Shown here: positions 1-9,079 of the stretch, in pieces | Numbering within the stretch: position 1 is the first letter of the stretch | Layout of the letters: every line of letters begins with the position of its first letter | Origin: Hermatobates lingyangjiaoensis | Taxonomy: Eukaryota; Arthropoda; Insecta; Hemiptera; Hermatobatidae | DNA: 64,000 bases | NCBI GenBank assembly: GCA_026182355.1 | Contig: JAPFBL010000068.1 | Coordinates: forward strand, 1,939,001 to 2,003,000 | Direction of reading: 5' to 3' | Translations under genes and position numbers: made by a program | Notes under the pieces: model-generated | The model's input: only the letters and a program-made list of their open reading frames with translations | What the model was told of the DNA's origin: nothing | Databases searched by the model: none

Positions 1-382
1 AAATTACCGAGCTTTCAACCAAGAATTGATCGTCTTCAGGGATGTAAATAATTTAAAAAAAATTGTGAGGAACTACATTGAACTATTTCATTTATTGTAA
101 CTTTCTTATGCTACATATTTTGAACCTCCTCGTTTGTGTACTGAAAAGAAAATTAAAAGATCTGTATAGTTTTTTCCATTTAAACAAAAAATCCACCCAG
201 ATAAAAGAATCTAATATAGAAAAAGAAGATTATTTCAATGAAATATTTAATTATGATTAAAATATTTATTTCCAAGTATTATTATATAATTTGTTTGTTT
301 ATTAAGGCTGTGTGATGAATGGATTGCTATTCTACTCACTAACTGCCCTGAATCATTACATCTCAGACAAAAACGTCCAAAA
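1..382. other. AT-rich flank, no gene seen
   Basis: A 60-codon open frame at 78-260 is Lys/Asn/Ile-rich, as expected from AT-rich DNA, and shows no domain. Nothing else is recognisable. Confidence 0.6.
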
Positions 383-1903
383 ATGCGTCTGCGAAATATT
401 GATGCATACTTCATCAATACCTTGATTCAAGGATTGTTCCTTTTAATATCTTTTACTGATACTGATGCATACTTCATCAATACCATGATTCAAGTATTGT
501 TTCTTTTAATGCCTTTTACTGATACTGATGCATATTTCATCAATACCATGATTCAAGTAGTGTTCCTTTTAATACCTTTTACTGATACTGATGCTTACTT
601 CATCAATACCATGATTCAAGTAGTGTTCCTTTTAATACCTTTTACTGATACTGATGCTTACTTCATCAATACCATGATTCAAGTAGTGTTCCTTTTAATA
701 CCTTTTACTGATACTGATGCATATTTCATCAATACCATGATTCAAGTATTGTTTCTTTTAATGCCTTTTACTGATACTGATGCATGTTTCATCAATACCA
801 TGATTCAAGTAGTGTTCCTTTTAATACCTTTTACTGATACTGATGCATATTTCATCAATACCATGATTCAAGTATTGTTTCTTTTAATGCCTTTTACTGA
901 TACTGATGCATGTTTCATCAATACCATGATTCAAGTGGTGTTCATTTTAATACCTTTTACTGATACTGATGCATACTTCATCAATACCATGATTCAAGTA
1001 TTGTTTCTTTTAATGCCTTTTACTGATACTGATGCATATTTCATCAATACCATGATTCAAGTAGTGTTCCTTTTAATACCTTTTACTGATACTGATGCTT
1101 ACTTCATCAATACCATGATTCAAGTAGTGTTCCTTTTAATACCTTTTACTGATACTGATGCTTACTTCATCAATACCATGATTCAAGTAGTGTTCCTTTT
1201 AATACCTTTTACTGATACTGATGCATATTTCATCAATACCATGATTCAAGTATTGTTTCTTTTAATGCCTTTTACTGATACTGATGCATGTTTCATCAAT
1301 ACCATGATTCAAGTGGTGTTCATTTTAATACCTTTTACTGATACTGATGCATACTTCATCAATACCATGATTCAAGTATTGTTTCTTTTAATGCCTTTTA
1401 CTGATACTGATGCATATTTCATCAATACCATGATTCAAGTAGTGTTCCTTTTAATACCTTTTACTGATACTGATGCTTACTTCATCAATACCATGATTCA
1501 AGTAGTGTTCCTTTTAATACCTTTTACTGATACTGATGCTTACTTCATCAATACCATGATTCAAGTAGTGTTCCTTTTAATACCTTTTACTGATACTGAT
1601 GCATATTTCATCAATACCATGATTCAAGTATTGTTTCTTTTAATGCCTTTTACTGATACTGATGCATGTTTCATCAATACCATGATTCAAGTGGTGTTCA
1701 TTTTAATACCTTTTACTGATACTGATGCATACTTCATCAATACCATGATTCAAGTATTGTTTCTTTTAATGCCTTTTACTGATACTTATGCATATTTCAT
1801 CAATACCTTGATTCAAGTAGTGTTCCTTTTAATGCCTTTTAAGTTCCGTAAATTGTTCTCGCTTGCCTGGGTAAACCTTTTTCTTTTAATAATTTTTAAT
1901 TGA
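383..1903 (+). CDS. 506-codon open frame across the satellite; coding status doubtful
   Basis: ATG at 383 opens a frame that stays open through the whole array because 63 is a multiple of three and the monomer has no stop in this phase. The product is 23 copies of a 21-residue hydrophobic unit (core INTMIQVVFLLIPF, then TDTDA) with a 20-residue non-repeat tail before TAA. Each unit could form one short membrane-spanning helix with an acidic linker. Against a real gene, the diagnostic differences between monomer classes include replacements (V/L, I/M, Y/C) as often as silent changes, and no promoter or splice signal is evident. A satellite that is open by arithmetic explains everything seen; a repeat-protein gene is the alternative. 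Confidence 0.25.
   Translation: MRLRNIDAYFINTLIQGLFLLISFTDTDAYFINTMIQVLFLLMPFTDTDAYFINTMIQVVFLLIPFTDTDAYFINTMIQVVFLLIPFTDTDAYFINTMIQVVFLLIPFTDTDAYFINTMIQVLFLLMPFTDTDACFINTMIQVVFLLIPFTDTDAYFINTMIQVLFLLMPFTDTDACFINTMIQVVFILIPFTDTDAYFINTMIQVLFLLMPFTDTDAYFINTMIQVVFLLIPFTDTDAYFINTMIQVVFLLIPFTDTDAYFINTMIQVVFLLIPFTDTDAYFINTMIQVLFLLMPFTDTDACFINTMIQVVFILIPFTDTDAYFINTMIQVLFLLMPFTDTDAYFINTMIQVVFLLIPFTDTDAYFINTMIQVVFLLIPFTDTDAYFINTMIQVVFLLIPFTDTDAYFINTMIQVLFLLMPFTDTDACFINTMIQVVFILIPFTDTDAYFINTMIQVLFLLMPFTDTYAYFINTLIQVVFLLMPFKFRKLFSLAWVNLFLLIIFN
401..1840 (+). repeat. 63-bp tandem satellite, about 22.9 copies, with higher-order structure
   Basis: Twenty-three monomers of exactly 63 bp follow head to tail; each begins GATGC and ends ACTGATACT. 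Variants fall into classes by diagnostic bases (GTAGTG/TTCC/ATA; GTATTG/TTTC/ATG; a TGT-bearing class). From monomer 10 the classes repeat as blocks of six: 968-1345 and 1346-1723 read as the same 378-bp unit, and monomers 2-7 are a slightly different version. The first and last monomers are the most diverged, as expected at array edges under unequal exchange. Nearly all copies have no indels. Confidence 0.97.
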
Positions 1904-2957
1904 ATCATAGCAAGAATTTTAAGAACTATACTTCTATGTTAAAAACAATGATCCAGATCGCTTGCTCATCTTTTACTCGTCAGGTTTCAGAACTCATTCA
2001 TCATTAAGCGCAAAGTGAATGTTATTTGTTGTTATTGTGTATTTATGCCCTTCTCTTGAGTCGATTACTGTATCTCTATCGGATTGGTCTTACTCTCTTC
2101 CGTAATAACAATGAACTTCAGTTTTATTTGTTTAATTAGTGTATACTTTGAATCATCTTTATTTAATTTCAAGTTCTTTCTACCCCTGTATTCATCATAT
2201 GCCTCTTTGTGATTTCTTGGTGTCAATTGAATCAGAAATAAGGGCTAAATGACTCTAGAAGAGAGAAGGAGTTGGTAAGAAAGCCAAAGGTCATTTATCT
2301 ACTCAGCCCCCATGCCTGCTACTTCTTTCCCTGCAGATCTCTTGACGGATTTGTCTTGATGGACTTGCAATAGACATTATTTAGTCTAAGATCGTGTACG
2401 TTAAGTTTTTTTTATCATGAAGATTACGACTATAGTTATTAACTCCATCCAATGTTAGAAATACAATACCATGGTAACAAAAGCACACGGTTATTAATAA
2501 GGTATAGGCCGGCTCCTTCCTGGCTATGTCACCTATGTGCCTTCCTCTTGCTAATTTAGGTATAAAAATCATTACATTGTAATTTCTGATAGATAATAAT
2601 AATTTTAAGGGTTTAGAGTCTTTGGTTAGCGCGCTTCCCATGAGTACCGAAGTATGATGTTAAATTCTTAGTTACTACCCTAGACTTTGCATTTGGGAAG
2701 TGGAAAATGGCAACATTGTCAGATATTTCCTTTAAAAGTGACTGCTACAGTTCTCCTTTATAAATCATCTCTTTTACTGGAATGAAGTGAAGTGTTACAT
2801 GTCATGGATATCTACTCCTTATGAGGAGGAATGTCGAAATATTGAAGTGTCTTTGCTTGTGTTTCCTGTGTTTATTTCTTAGGGTCGATTATCTGTCCTT
2901 TTATGTATACAAAAAAATGAAATTTTTTCGAGACTAAAAAGTGAAATTACAAGAAAT
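1904..2957. other. no gene seen; possible motif remnant near 2815-2838
   Basis: The stretch is AT-rich and mostly unique. A minus-strand frame at 2381-2641 (86 codons) matches nothing I know. Around 2815-2838 the string GTCGAAATATTGAAG follows GAGGAG, resembling the 3' half of the ribozyme-like core found elsewhere in the window, but its stem is not convincing. Confidence 0.5.
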
Positions 2958-2960
2958 CAT

Positions 2961-3235
2961 GTAGCTTTTTAATTAAATGAACATCGGTTTTAACATTAAT
3001 ATTTTAAGTAGAACAAACTGAGGGAGTCGAAATGTGAACCAGCCTCTGAGAAAGTTTTAATTAACCGAGCCAACTAATTCCAGGCCTAGCTGGATTTTCT
3101 GTTCTATGTGTTTTTAATAGGATCTTATATACACAAGAAAGTAAAGGCAATTTAGGTACGAAATTGGGAAGTAATTTGTTATTTTTTTTTTAAAAACCTT
3201 TGACTTTATTTTATTGATTTCCTCAGTTGTTTATA
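2961..3235 (+). repeat. dispersed repeat, copy 1 (pair with 4446-4712)
   Basis: It shares a collinear series of words with 4446-4712, including CTTTTTAATTAAAT, TTTTAACATTAA and AAAGTTTTAATTAAC, then a T/A homopolymer patch and TATTGATTTC. The copies are on the same strand about 1.48 kb apart and substantially diverged. This copy lies some 40 bp upstream of the reverse-transcriptase relic, so the repeat may be part of that element's leader. Confidence 0.8.
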
Positions 3236-3271
3236 AGTAGTTCTAAAACTTAATGATGGTTATCATTAAAT

Positions 3272-3589
3272 GAGTCGTTATTGCAAGGTTTATTAACAAA
3301 TAAATTAAATGGAGTTGCAGTGGGATTTCCAGTAGGTGCTACATTTGCAAATTTTTATATGTACCACATTGAAATTCAAGCGTTGACTCAGGAGCAAAAA
3401 ACACATGACACTTATCTATATGATTATTTTGTGATAGTAAACAAACTTTAGCGTATCCTTAAGTTGGAGGAGTCCTTTGAAGCCGTGAAAGTGATGACAT
3501 TTACGGATGAACTGTGCGATAAAACTGAGCAATAAAAAATTGTTAACTTTCTCGACCAGTGGAAAATTAGAATGATTTTGATTGATTAG
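3272..3589 (+). pseudogene. Penelope-like reverse transcriptase fragment, decayed
   Basis: One frame reads LLTNKLNGVAVGFPVGATFA, then NFYMYHIE. This matches the RT block of Penelope-like elements, usually GVAMGSPLGP..A..FM...E. About 20 residues on, TYLYDYFVIV sits where the catalytic Y-V-D-D block belongs, with the aspartates largely lost. After a TAG at 3449-3451, FTDEL and NFLDQ correspond to the later FT.E and PFLD motifs. Further stops at 3533 and 3587 confirm it is dead. No GIY-YIG endonuclease part is visible. The order and spacing of three blocks make the family call reasonable. Confidence 0.72.
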
Positions 3590-3599
3590 AAAATTTTAG

Positions 3600-4445
3600 C
3601 AAGCATCATTGAAACTTACTTAAAAAAAAGTATCAAAAGACTGAATAATACTGTACTCTCTTACCACTGAATAATCGTAATAAAAAATATATAAAATGAA
3701 TAATAAAACAATTGAACGGAATTTTTATGTGGGGTTGAAAGGTCGAGATATCATATGTGCATGGGTGCTGTGAGGACTCCCCAGATATTATTGAAAATAA
3801 AATCACTGCGGTGTGTCTTCGATGTGGTGAAATCGCTTATGACTTATTCGTTAAAACTTTTTCATTTCAGTTATCGTTAAATGTTCGATTAATACCACTG
3901 TTAAATCAGTTGACCTCTCGTTACCTTTAGTACTATGCAAAAATGTTTTGGTCGTCTTCAAAATTGAAAAGCACCTTTCAGCTTCTGCCGTTATCAAAGG
4001 AAGTCGTTATTAAGATTTCAATAGTTCGTCAGTTTCTGAAAACGTTGGATGTAAATGATTGCTGTTCATCATACCCAGCAGCTCAATTAAGTTTTCTGAT
4101 ACACCCAAGTCAGCACTTGGGTGCTTTCTTTTATACAGCACTGTAAGTTCAGTTCTCGGCTTAGTAATAATAACCTAGATTGACATCCCTGGGCAGCAGT
4201 GATGTGAAAGTAGACTACACTCCGATAGTGATAAAAACAAAATTATATAGGGACTTATTAGAATACGATTCTAATAAAATTTATAATAAAATTATCGAAA
4301 ATTAATTATGAACATTGTTTTGTAAGGTAATTCAGAGGTCCTAAATCTTGTACAATAATTCCAGGTGTTCAATGGTCTGCAAGTACTGCAGCCCAAATGT
4401 CCCTTAATCAACTGGGCAGCAAGCCTGTTAGTGTACAGGCTGTTA
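3600..4445. other. no gene seen downstream of the RT relic
   Basis: A 67-codon frame at 3943-4146 has no recognisable domain. The stretch may be decayed 3' sequence of the Penelope-like element, but I could not identify an endonuclease. Confidence 0.45.
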
Positions 4446-4712
4446 GTAACTTTTTAATTAAATCGACATTGTTTTTAACATTAAAATTTTAAATATAACT
4501 AACTGAGGCAGTTCAAATGTGATTCAACCATTTAGAAAGTTTTAATTAACATAGCCCATGGAACTAACTGCAGGCCATATATATAAGGATGAAAAGGCAG
4601 TTTTAGAAGAAAACTGCAAAATTAGGTCTTTATTATTCTTTTCTTTTTTTTTTTTTTTTAAAAAAAAAAGGAGATCCAACTGTTATTTCTATTGATTTCT
4701 GTCAAGTGTTGT
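4446..4712 (+). repeat. dispersed repeat, copy 2 (pair with 2961-3235)
   Basis: Collinear with 2961-3235, including the poly-T/poly-A patch and the TATTGATTTC end. It is not followed by a reverse-transcriptase remnant. Confidence 0.8.
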
Positions 4713-4718
4713 TTTTAA

Positions 4719-4770
4719 TCTATATACTTATAAAACTCTGATGTTCTAGTTTAAACATTTGCACACAGTT
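4719..4770 (+). mobile_element. possible Helitron 5' end
   Basis: After an A, the sequence starts TCTATATACTTATAAAACTC. The first 25 bases agree at all but two positions with the start of the Helitron at 55786. A 5' TC following A is the Helitron rule. No matching 3' end was found nearby, so this may be a solo fragment. Confidence 0.45.
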
Positions 4771-4917
4771 GAAAATTGGAATACCTGTTAATTTCAGTTT
4801 ATAACGAATTATTCAAATAAATATTAAAGGAAACAGTGAATAATATATTACTTTACAAATAACGGCATTAAAAAGAAAGAAGTATAAAAAATAAATTCTC
4901 TTAACATAGGTCAAACT

Positions 4918-4990
4918 TGTTAATCGGTCAGTTTTCCAGGTTTAAATCAAACTTTCAAAGCCAACGTTTTAATTTAACAGTCGTATTTGG
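4918..4990 (+). repeat. diverged fragment of foldback family F6
   Basis: The words CGGTCAGTTTTCCAGGTTTA and GCCAACGTTTTAATTTAA align with the arms of the foldback at 21896-22203. It is a single arm and decayed. Confidence 0.6.
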
Positions 4991-4999
4991 AACTTGAGC

Positions 5000-5909
5000 A
5001 ATAAACAGATATATGAAATTTCGAAAGTATATATAATACACTATTACATTAGAAGTTTGAAATGAATAATTTTAAGTGAATACAAACATGAGCACAAATG
5101 TCAGTTTAAATACTATTGTTCTAAGGTAATATTATAAAGACATTTTCCTTACATTAATGTTATTTTAGTTGGATGAGATAAATGGAATATTTCAATTAAC
5201 ATGTTTGAGTATATAACTTGAATTGATGTTTTATTCATTTATGTAATAAAAAAATGAAATTTTCCACTTTTAAGTGATTTATTGTTTTACTATATATAGT
5301 AACTCTGGGTATATCTTGAATCATGTTAAGAATATTATATCAAAAGCTTGGACCATTAAGACTCTTTTTTTTCATGACTTAATAAGAAGAACAGTAATAA
5401 TAGTTACTCCTTTCAATTACACTCCAGGAATGTATTTTATTAGTTGTCGCTATAATTGTGTCACCCTGAGTGACACAAGGGGTCGCGGGTCGTCTGGTAG
5501 GTTATAAAACTTAATGATACTCATCATTAAGTAATTCGCAGGTGTGATTTTTATTAAGAATTGGGATTATTTAATGGGGAAAGGTGATCAGAAATACTTT
5601 TCATTCCCGAAGCAGAGAATACTCAGAGGAGTCTGCAGCATAACTAGACTTAAAGGAAAGCTTCGGCGAAGATTGTAATGAGGGTTCCAAACTAGCTTCC
5701 GAGTGGGTACCTATTCACTTAGCCAGCAGAACTGACACCTCCCTATAATTAGTTTTTAAGTTCATTATAGAACTTAACACCTAAGTTTTTATATTATATT
5801 ACCCATAAAGGGTAATGTAATAGGTCGTTTTAATCGCAGTGCGAATGAGTCCGTAAGAATTCCTAGACCCTCAAGGCTAATATATATACACTTCAGAGTA
5901 TACTATAGG
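5000..5909. other. no gene seen; small hairpin at 5458-5476
   Basis: The region is mostly AT-rich. GTGTCA-CCCTGAG-TGACAC at 5458-5476 is a perfect 6-bp stem followed by a short GC-rich patch. At 5510-5532 ACTTAATGAT and ATCATTAAGT form another small palindrome, echoed imperfectly at 3245-3268. A 77-codon frame at 5274-5507 shows no domain. Confidence 0.5.
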
Positions 5910-6440
5910 TACACAGTAAATAGAAAATCACACTTACGCTGATTTTCGGCTTAACTGTCATAGGGACAGAAGAGATATGGAGGCTAAACGTACTTCCAAA
6001 GCGACGGACCAGCAGTTGTCACACGCGTGCCTCGTTCAAGGAAAAAAAATAAACTATGAATAAGTGGGAAACTGAAAAATAATAATAAACAATAAGGCAC
6101 TGTGAAAAAAATATAATATTAAGGAAAATGAAAAAATATAAATATTAAAATATATTACGAAGAATATTAAAGTAAATTATATGTTGAAATTAATAAAAAC
6201 TTAAGTTGTCACAATATTTGTTTATGTCTATATTTCCTCATTTTCTTTAGTATTAATATATTTTTTTCACAGTACCTTATTGTTTATTATTTTTCTCAGT
6301 TTTTCACTTATTGTTGGTTTATTTTTCTTATTTCCCTTGAACAGCGCGTTTGACAGCGCTGTTCACGAGTGCGCTAGGCATCCCTATCTCTTCTCTCCTA
6401 ATGACGGTGAAACCGAAAATTAGAGATATTTACTGTGTAC
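5910..6440. repeat. long foldback, about 230-bp diverged arms (family F5-like)
   Basis: The left arm (5910-6148) and right arm (6211-6440) are reverse complements with many substitutions. Shared words run from TACACAGTAAAT at the tips to AAACAATAAGG and AATATT near the 60-bp loop. The right arm carries a plus-strand core near 6390-6420: CTAATGA, then CGGT-GAA-ACCG, then AAAATTAGAG. That matches the core of the foldback at 31891-32110, so the two are related. Confidence 0.85.
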
Positions 6441-6493
6441 TTCAATTCACTTTGAAACGTTTGTTGTTCTTTGTGGATAGTTTTATTTATGAT

Positions 6494-6496
<3 letters not shown>

Positions 6497-6530
<34 letters not shown>
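6497..6530. repeat. (TA)n microsatellite
   Basis: A nearly pure TA run abutting the tip of the next foldback. Confidence 0.98.
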
Positions 6531-6533
<3 letters not shown>

Positions 6534-6700
6534 CAAACCACAATAAGAAATGGGAAAAGAAGACTAAGATCAGTTGGGTTTTTGACTCTGACGAAGACCG
6601 CTTGTTACGGTTGAAAGATCTTAGTCTTGTTTTCCCATTTCTTATTGTGGTTTGATCATTGATTGTTATTTCACGTGTTTATGTGAAAGCTTTTTATTTA
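6531..6700. mobile_element. foldback family F1, one arm shortened
   Basis: The left arm (6531-6571) is truncated and the right arm (6572-6697) is complete, running from AGTTGGGTTTTTGACTCTGA to a tip with CACGTGTTTATGTGAAA. The right arm holds the core CTGACGA, AG, ACCG-CTTGTTA-CGGT, T, GAAAGATC on the plus strand. Both tips abut TA arrays. Confidence 0.9.
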
Positions 6701-6718
6701 TATATATATATATATATA

Positions 6719-6787
6719 TCTACGTGAGGTGTCTGGTTCTGATATCTGATTGGTTGATGCGGGACCAAATAAGGTTGACTCATTTTT
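6719..6787 (+). repeat. 69-bp direct repeat, left copy
   Basis: Identical over 69 bp to 8185-8253, starting TCTACGTGAGGTGTCTGG and ending GGTTGACTCATTTTT. The pair brackets about 1.4 kb that contains two minus-strand coding relics. Terminal direct repeats of this kind suit an LTR or the pseudo-LTR of a Penelope-like element. Confidence 0.95.
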
Positions 6788-6902
6788 TTCCAGTTGAAGG
6801 CTTCTAGCTCTCATCGAAGTCACGTACAGCGGTTCTTCTCATCCATGGAGTCATCTCCGCCGACACAGCAAAAAGTATAAGGGCTCGCACTCCCTTAGAA
6901 AA

Positions 6903-7388
6903 TTAACAGTTGCCGTGCGATGTCGACTTTTCCACTTCGAGTTTTCCCGGTCCGGTCTTGAAAAAAGCCATAAGTCTGCCACTGCTATCTTGTTGAGACT
7001 GGTCACAGCATGATGAACCCGCTGCCGGCCTGCCAGGAAAAGATAAGGGCTCACACTCCCTCAGGAAACACAAATACTGGCGTTGGGCATTGGCCACACC
7101 ATGCGGCGAAGTCTCATTAGTTGTATTTTTGGTTGGTGGGTTGGTTGTTGGTGTTTGAACGGTTATTGTTGGTGTTAAATGGATGTTGTTGTTAACTGGT
7201 TGAAACTGGTTGCTGCGCGATGAAGCCGCTGTCGTCCTGCCAGGAAAAGTTAAGGGCTCACACTCCCTCAGTAAACACGAATACTGGCACTGGACATTGG
7301 CCTCACTGTGCAGTGAGGTCTCTATACTATTGTTCCATAGGTTGTTAGTGCTGGTGGAAGTTCTTCTAAGAGTCTTGTTTTCCTTCAT
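6903..7388 (-). CDS. unidentified 161-codon frame with repeated LRECEPL motif
   Basis: The minus-strand frame starts MKENKTLRRT. It is rich in Thr, Asn, Ser and Pro, with one long low-complexity linker (residues about 65-95). LRECEPLTFPGR occurs near residue 40 and LRECEPLSFPGR near residue 111. A third DNA copy (6878-6898) in a different frame would give LRECEPLYF. The three DNA units share TAAGGGCTCACACTCCCT, spaced 166 and 207 bp, so the frame was built by internal duplication. GC content is well above the surroundings. I do not recognise the family. It lies between the 69-bp direct repeats, so I take it as a retroelement-derived relic rather than a host gene. Confidence 0.4.
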   Translation of the reverse strand: MKENKTLRRTSTSTNNLWNNSIETSLHSEANVQCQYSCLLRECEPLTFPGRTTAASSRSNQFQPVNNNIHLTPTITVQTPTTNPPTKNTTNETSPHGVANAQRQYLCFLRECEPLSFPGRPAAGSSCCDQSQQDSSGRLMAFFKTGPGKLEVEKSTSHGNC

Positions 7389-7390
7389 GA

Positions 7391-7438
7391 GTTATTTCTG
7401 CGACATGTTTCGACTGCGTCCACAGTCATCTTCAGGCA
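7391..7438 (-). ncRNA. hammerhead-like core, minus strand
   Basis: On the minus strand it reads CTGAAGA, T, GACTG-TGGACG-CAGTC, GAAACATGTC. The 5-bp stem is perfect and differs in sequence from the stems of the other families. The invariant bases match the hammerhead C3-U4-G5-A6-N-G8-A9 and G12-A13-A14 blocks, apart from one extra base before the stem. Catalysis is unproven. Confidence 0.4.
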
Positions 7439-7461
7439 AATTCTTGGGTGGTTGGGTGCCC

Positions 7462-7575
7462 AATGGAATGGAATGGAAAATTCTTTATTATGGGATTATT
7501 CCCAGTTTACAGATTTCAGGGGTAGCCGTACGGGGGACACTAAGTGTCGCCCACCGGGCTTTTTCCCCTATTGTA
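7462..7575 (-). mobile_element. LINE-like 3' tail, minus strand
   Basis: Read on the minus strand, a GC-rich stretch with ACCCCTGAAATCTGTAAACT is followed by AATAAA (complement of 7484-7489) and ends in three CCATT units (7462-7476). A polyadenylation signal followed by a short microsatellite tail is the usual end of a non-LTR retrotransposon. No reverse transcriptase was found upstream, so the class is inferred from the tail only. Confidence 0.4.
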
Positions 7576-7582
7576 CAGTGAA

Positions 7583-7875
7583 TCTTACAGTTATAATAAT
7601 TGTATAAAAATAATAATAATACTATTACTAATAATAATAGTAATATATAATAATAATACTTATCTTAATAGTTATATTAACAGCGATATTAATAATAATA
7701 ATAATAATATATAATGGTACTAATAATAATAATAATAATAATATATAATGATAATAATAATAATAAAATGGTGATACTAATGCCAATAATATCACTAATA
7801 ATAATTTAAATAATAACAACAAAATAATAATATAAAATGACAATAATAATAATTATCATAGTAACAGAATAGAAA
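7583..7875. repeat. degenerate (TAA)n low-complexity tract
   Basis: Some 290 bp of imperfect ATA/TAA/AAT trinucleotide. A Tyr/Ile-rich frame on the minus strand at 7628-7843 is only the translation of this repeat. Confidence 0.95.
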
Positions 7876-7881
7876 TTATAA

Positions 7882-8163
7882 TTATAAGTCTTCTGGGCCT
7901 TCCTCTACCGCAGCCGAAGCCATAGCTCCCTCCAGCAGCAGATCCTTTTCATCCTGAACATCCGAGTGGTCAAGGTCGTCTGCTATGTTCTCCGCATCTG
8001 GGATGGGGCCTCTAGCACTGGGCCTTGTGCCTCCTCTGCCGCAACCAGAACCTTTGCTCTCCTGTTCAAGATATCATTTTCGTCTGGTATTTCCTGAGTC
8101 CGGAGTTCACTAATTTCCTTAACTAGTGGGTTAGAGGAATCTACGTTGGTTGGGTGCCCAGAC
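7882..8163 (-). pseudogene. acidic coding relic with one frameshift, unidentified
   Basis: From the complement of 8163 one frame reads PSSGHPTNVDSSNPLVKEIS, on through VLVAAEEAQGPVLE. A single shift then moves to a second frame reading PDAENIADDLDHSDVQDEKD, then ending EEGPEDL and TAA at 7882. Each frame is stop-free over its own part and closed outside it, the signature of one ancient frame of about 93 codons. The product is acidic and helical, with two EE-G-P patches. GC content contrasts with the AT-rich flanks. It could be a gag-like segment of the element bounded by the 69-bp repeats, but no family is recognised. Confidence 0.5.
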
Positions 8164-8184
8164 GATGGTCCTTATATATTGAAA

Positions 8185-8253
8185 TCTACGTGAGGTGTCT
8201 GGTTCTGATATCTGATTGGTTGATGCGGGACCAAATAAGGTTGACTCATTTTT
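8185..8253 (+). repeat. 69-bp direct repeat, right copy
   Basis: Identical to 6719-6787. Perfect identity beside much more decayed coding relics points either to a recent duplication or to gene conversion. Confidence 0.95.
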
Positions 8254-8269
8254 ACATACATATAAAAAT

Positions 8270-8293
8270 GTATATATATATATATATATATAT
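8270..8293. repeat. (TA)n microsatellite
   Basis: A TA run immediately 3' of the right 69-bp repeat, again a TA array at an element edge. Confidence 0.95.
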
Positions 8294-8413
8294 TTTTGCC
8301 TGTTATGCTTTTTCAACTATTTCTATTACTTTTTTCGTTTTCATTATGGCCAACCTTCATATTTCTGTGAAGCTATCCAGGTGGCTTTCGTCTTCTCACC
8401 ACTCAAATTCCTT

Positions 8414-8450
8414 TCCTTAGGATGACCTTTAAAGGGGTCGAAATATTGAA
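8414..8450 (+). ncRNA. hammerhead-like core, plus strand, solo
   Basis: TTAGGAT, then GACC-TTTAAAGG-GGTC, then GAAATATTGAATG. The stem is paired and the GAAA block is present. The 5' block has drifted (TTAGGAT where CTGANGA is expected). No inverted arm was seen, so this is a single, decayed copy. Confidence 0.35.
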
Positions 8451-9000
8451 TGTTGGTCATAGTATCTGCTTTTCATTCGTGTTTCTCAAAGTTTTCAAGG
8501 TATATATTATGTTGTAATAATATACATAAATATTATGTTGTAAGGCGATGGGGAATATTAAATTATGGCCAAAGACAAATAAAAAGATAAGTCTGAAGGA
8601 TTACTGGTCTTACAAGGGGTCTTTTTAAGGGATTTTAAATATTTGTAACGGGTGGAGATTCTAAACTTGAGAGAGAGCGAGGGATTTGTAAGAAGTAAGG
8701 AAGGCAAGGTGTTTCAAGCCATATGAGTTACCTGTAATGAAGCCTTGCATTTGCAGGTTACGGCTTTAAAATCAACAATATGACTATTGGACAGTTAAAT
8801 TAGTACCGAGTATTAGTCCCAAATATTTTACCTATTCCACACAGACCAGAGGATTATGTTTGGATTCGTAATATAGTAGTTGTATTTGTACAGTCACAAG
8901 TGGCCACCAAGCCAAAGCTGACAGGCACTGGAGTCTACAAGGGGCTGACAAGGATATTAATTACAGCAGTATCTGTGCGAATCATCTTCATCTGGTCTCC

Positions 9001-9075
9001 CAGCCATTACTCTTCATTAAAGACGTAAATCACGGTCAACAGAGCCCTCCTAAGTCATCGCAACGCTAACCAATT
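9001..9075 (+). repeat. dispersed repeat, copy 1 (pair with 25660-25735)
   Basis: Shares AGCCAT.ACT.TTCATTAAAGAC, then TAAATCAC, AGCCCTC.TAAGTCAT and GCTAACCAATT-type words in order with 25660-25735 on the same strand. Confidence 0.8.
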
Positions 9076-9079
9076 ACTC

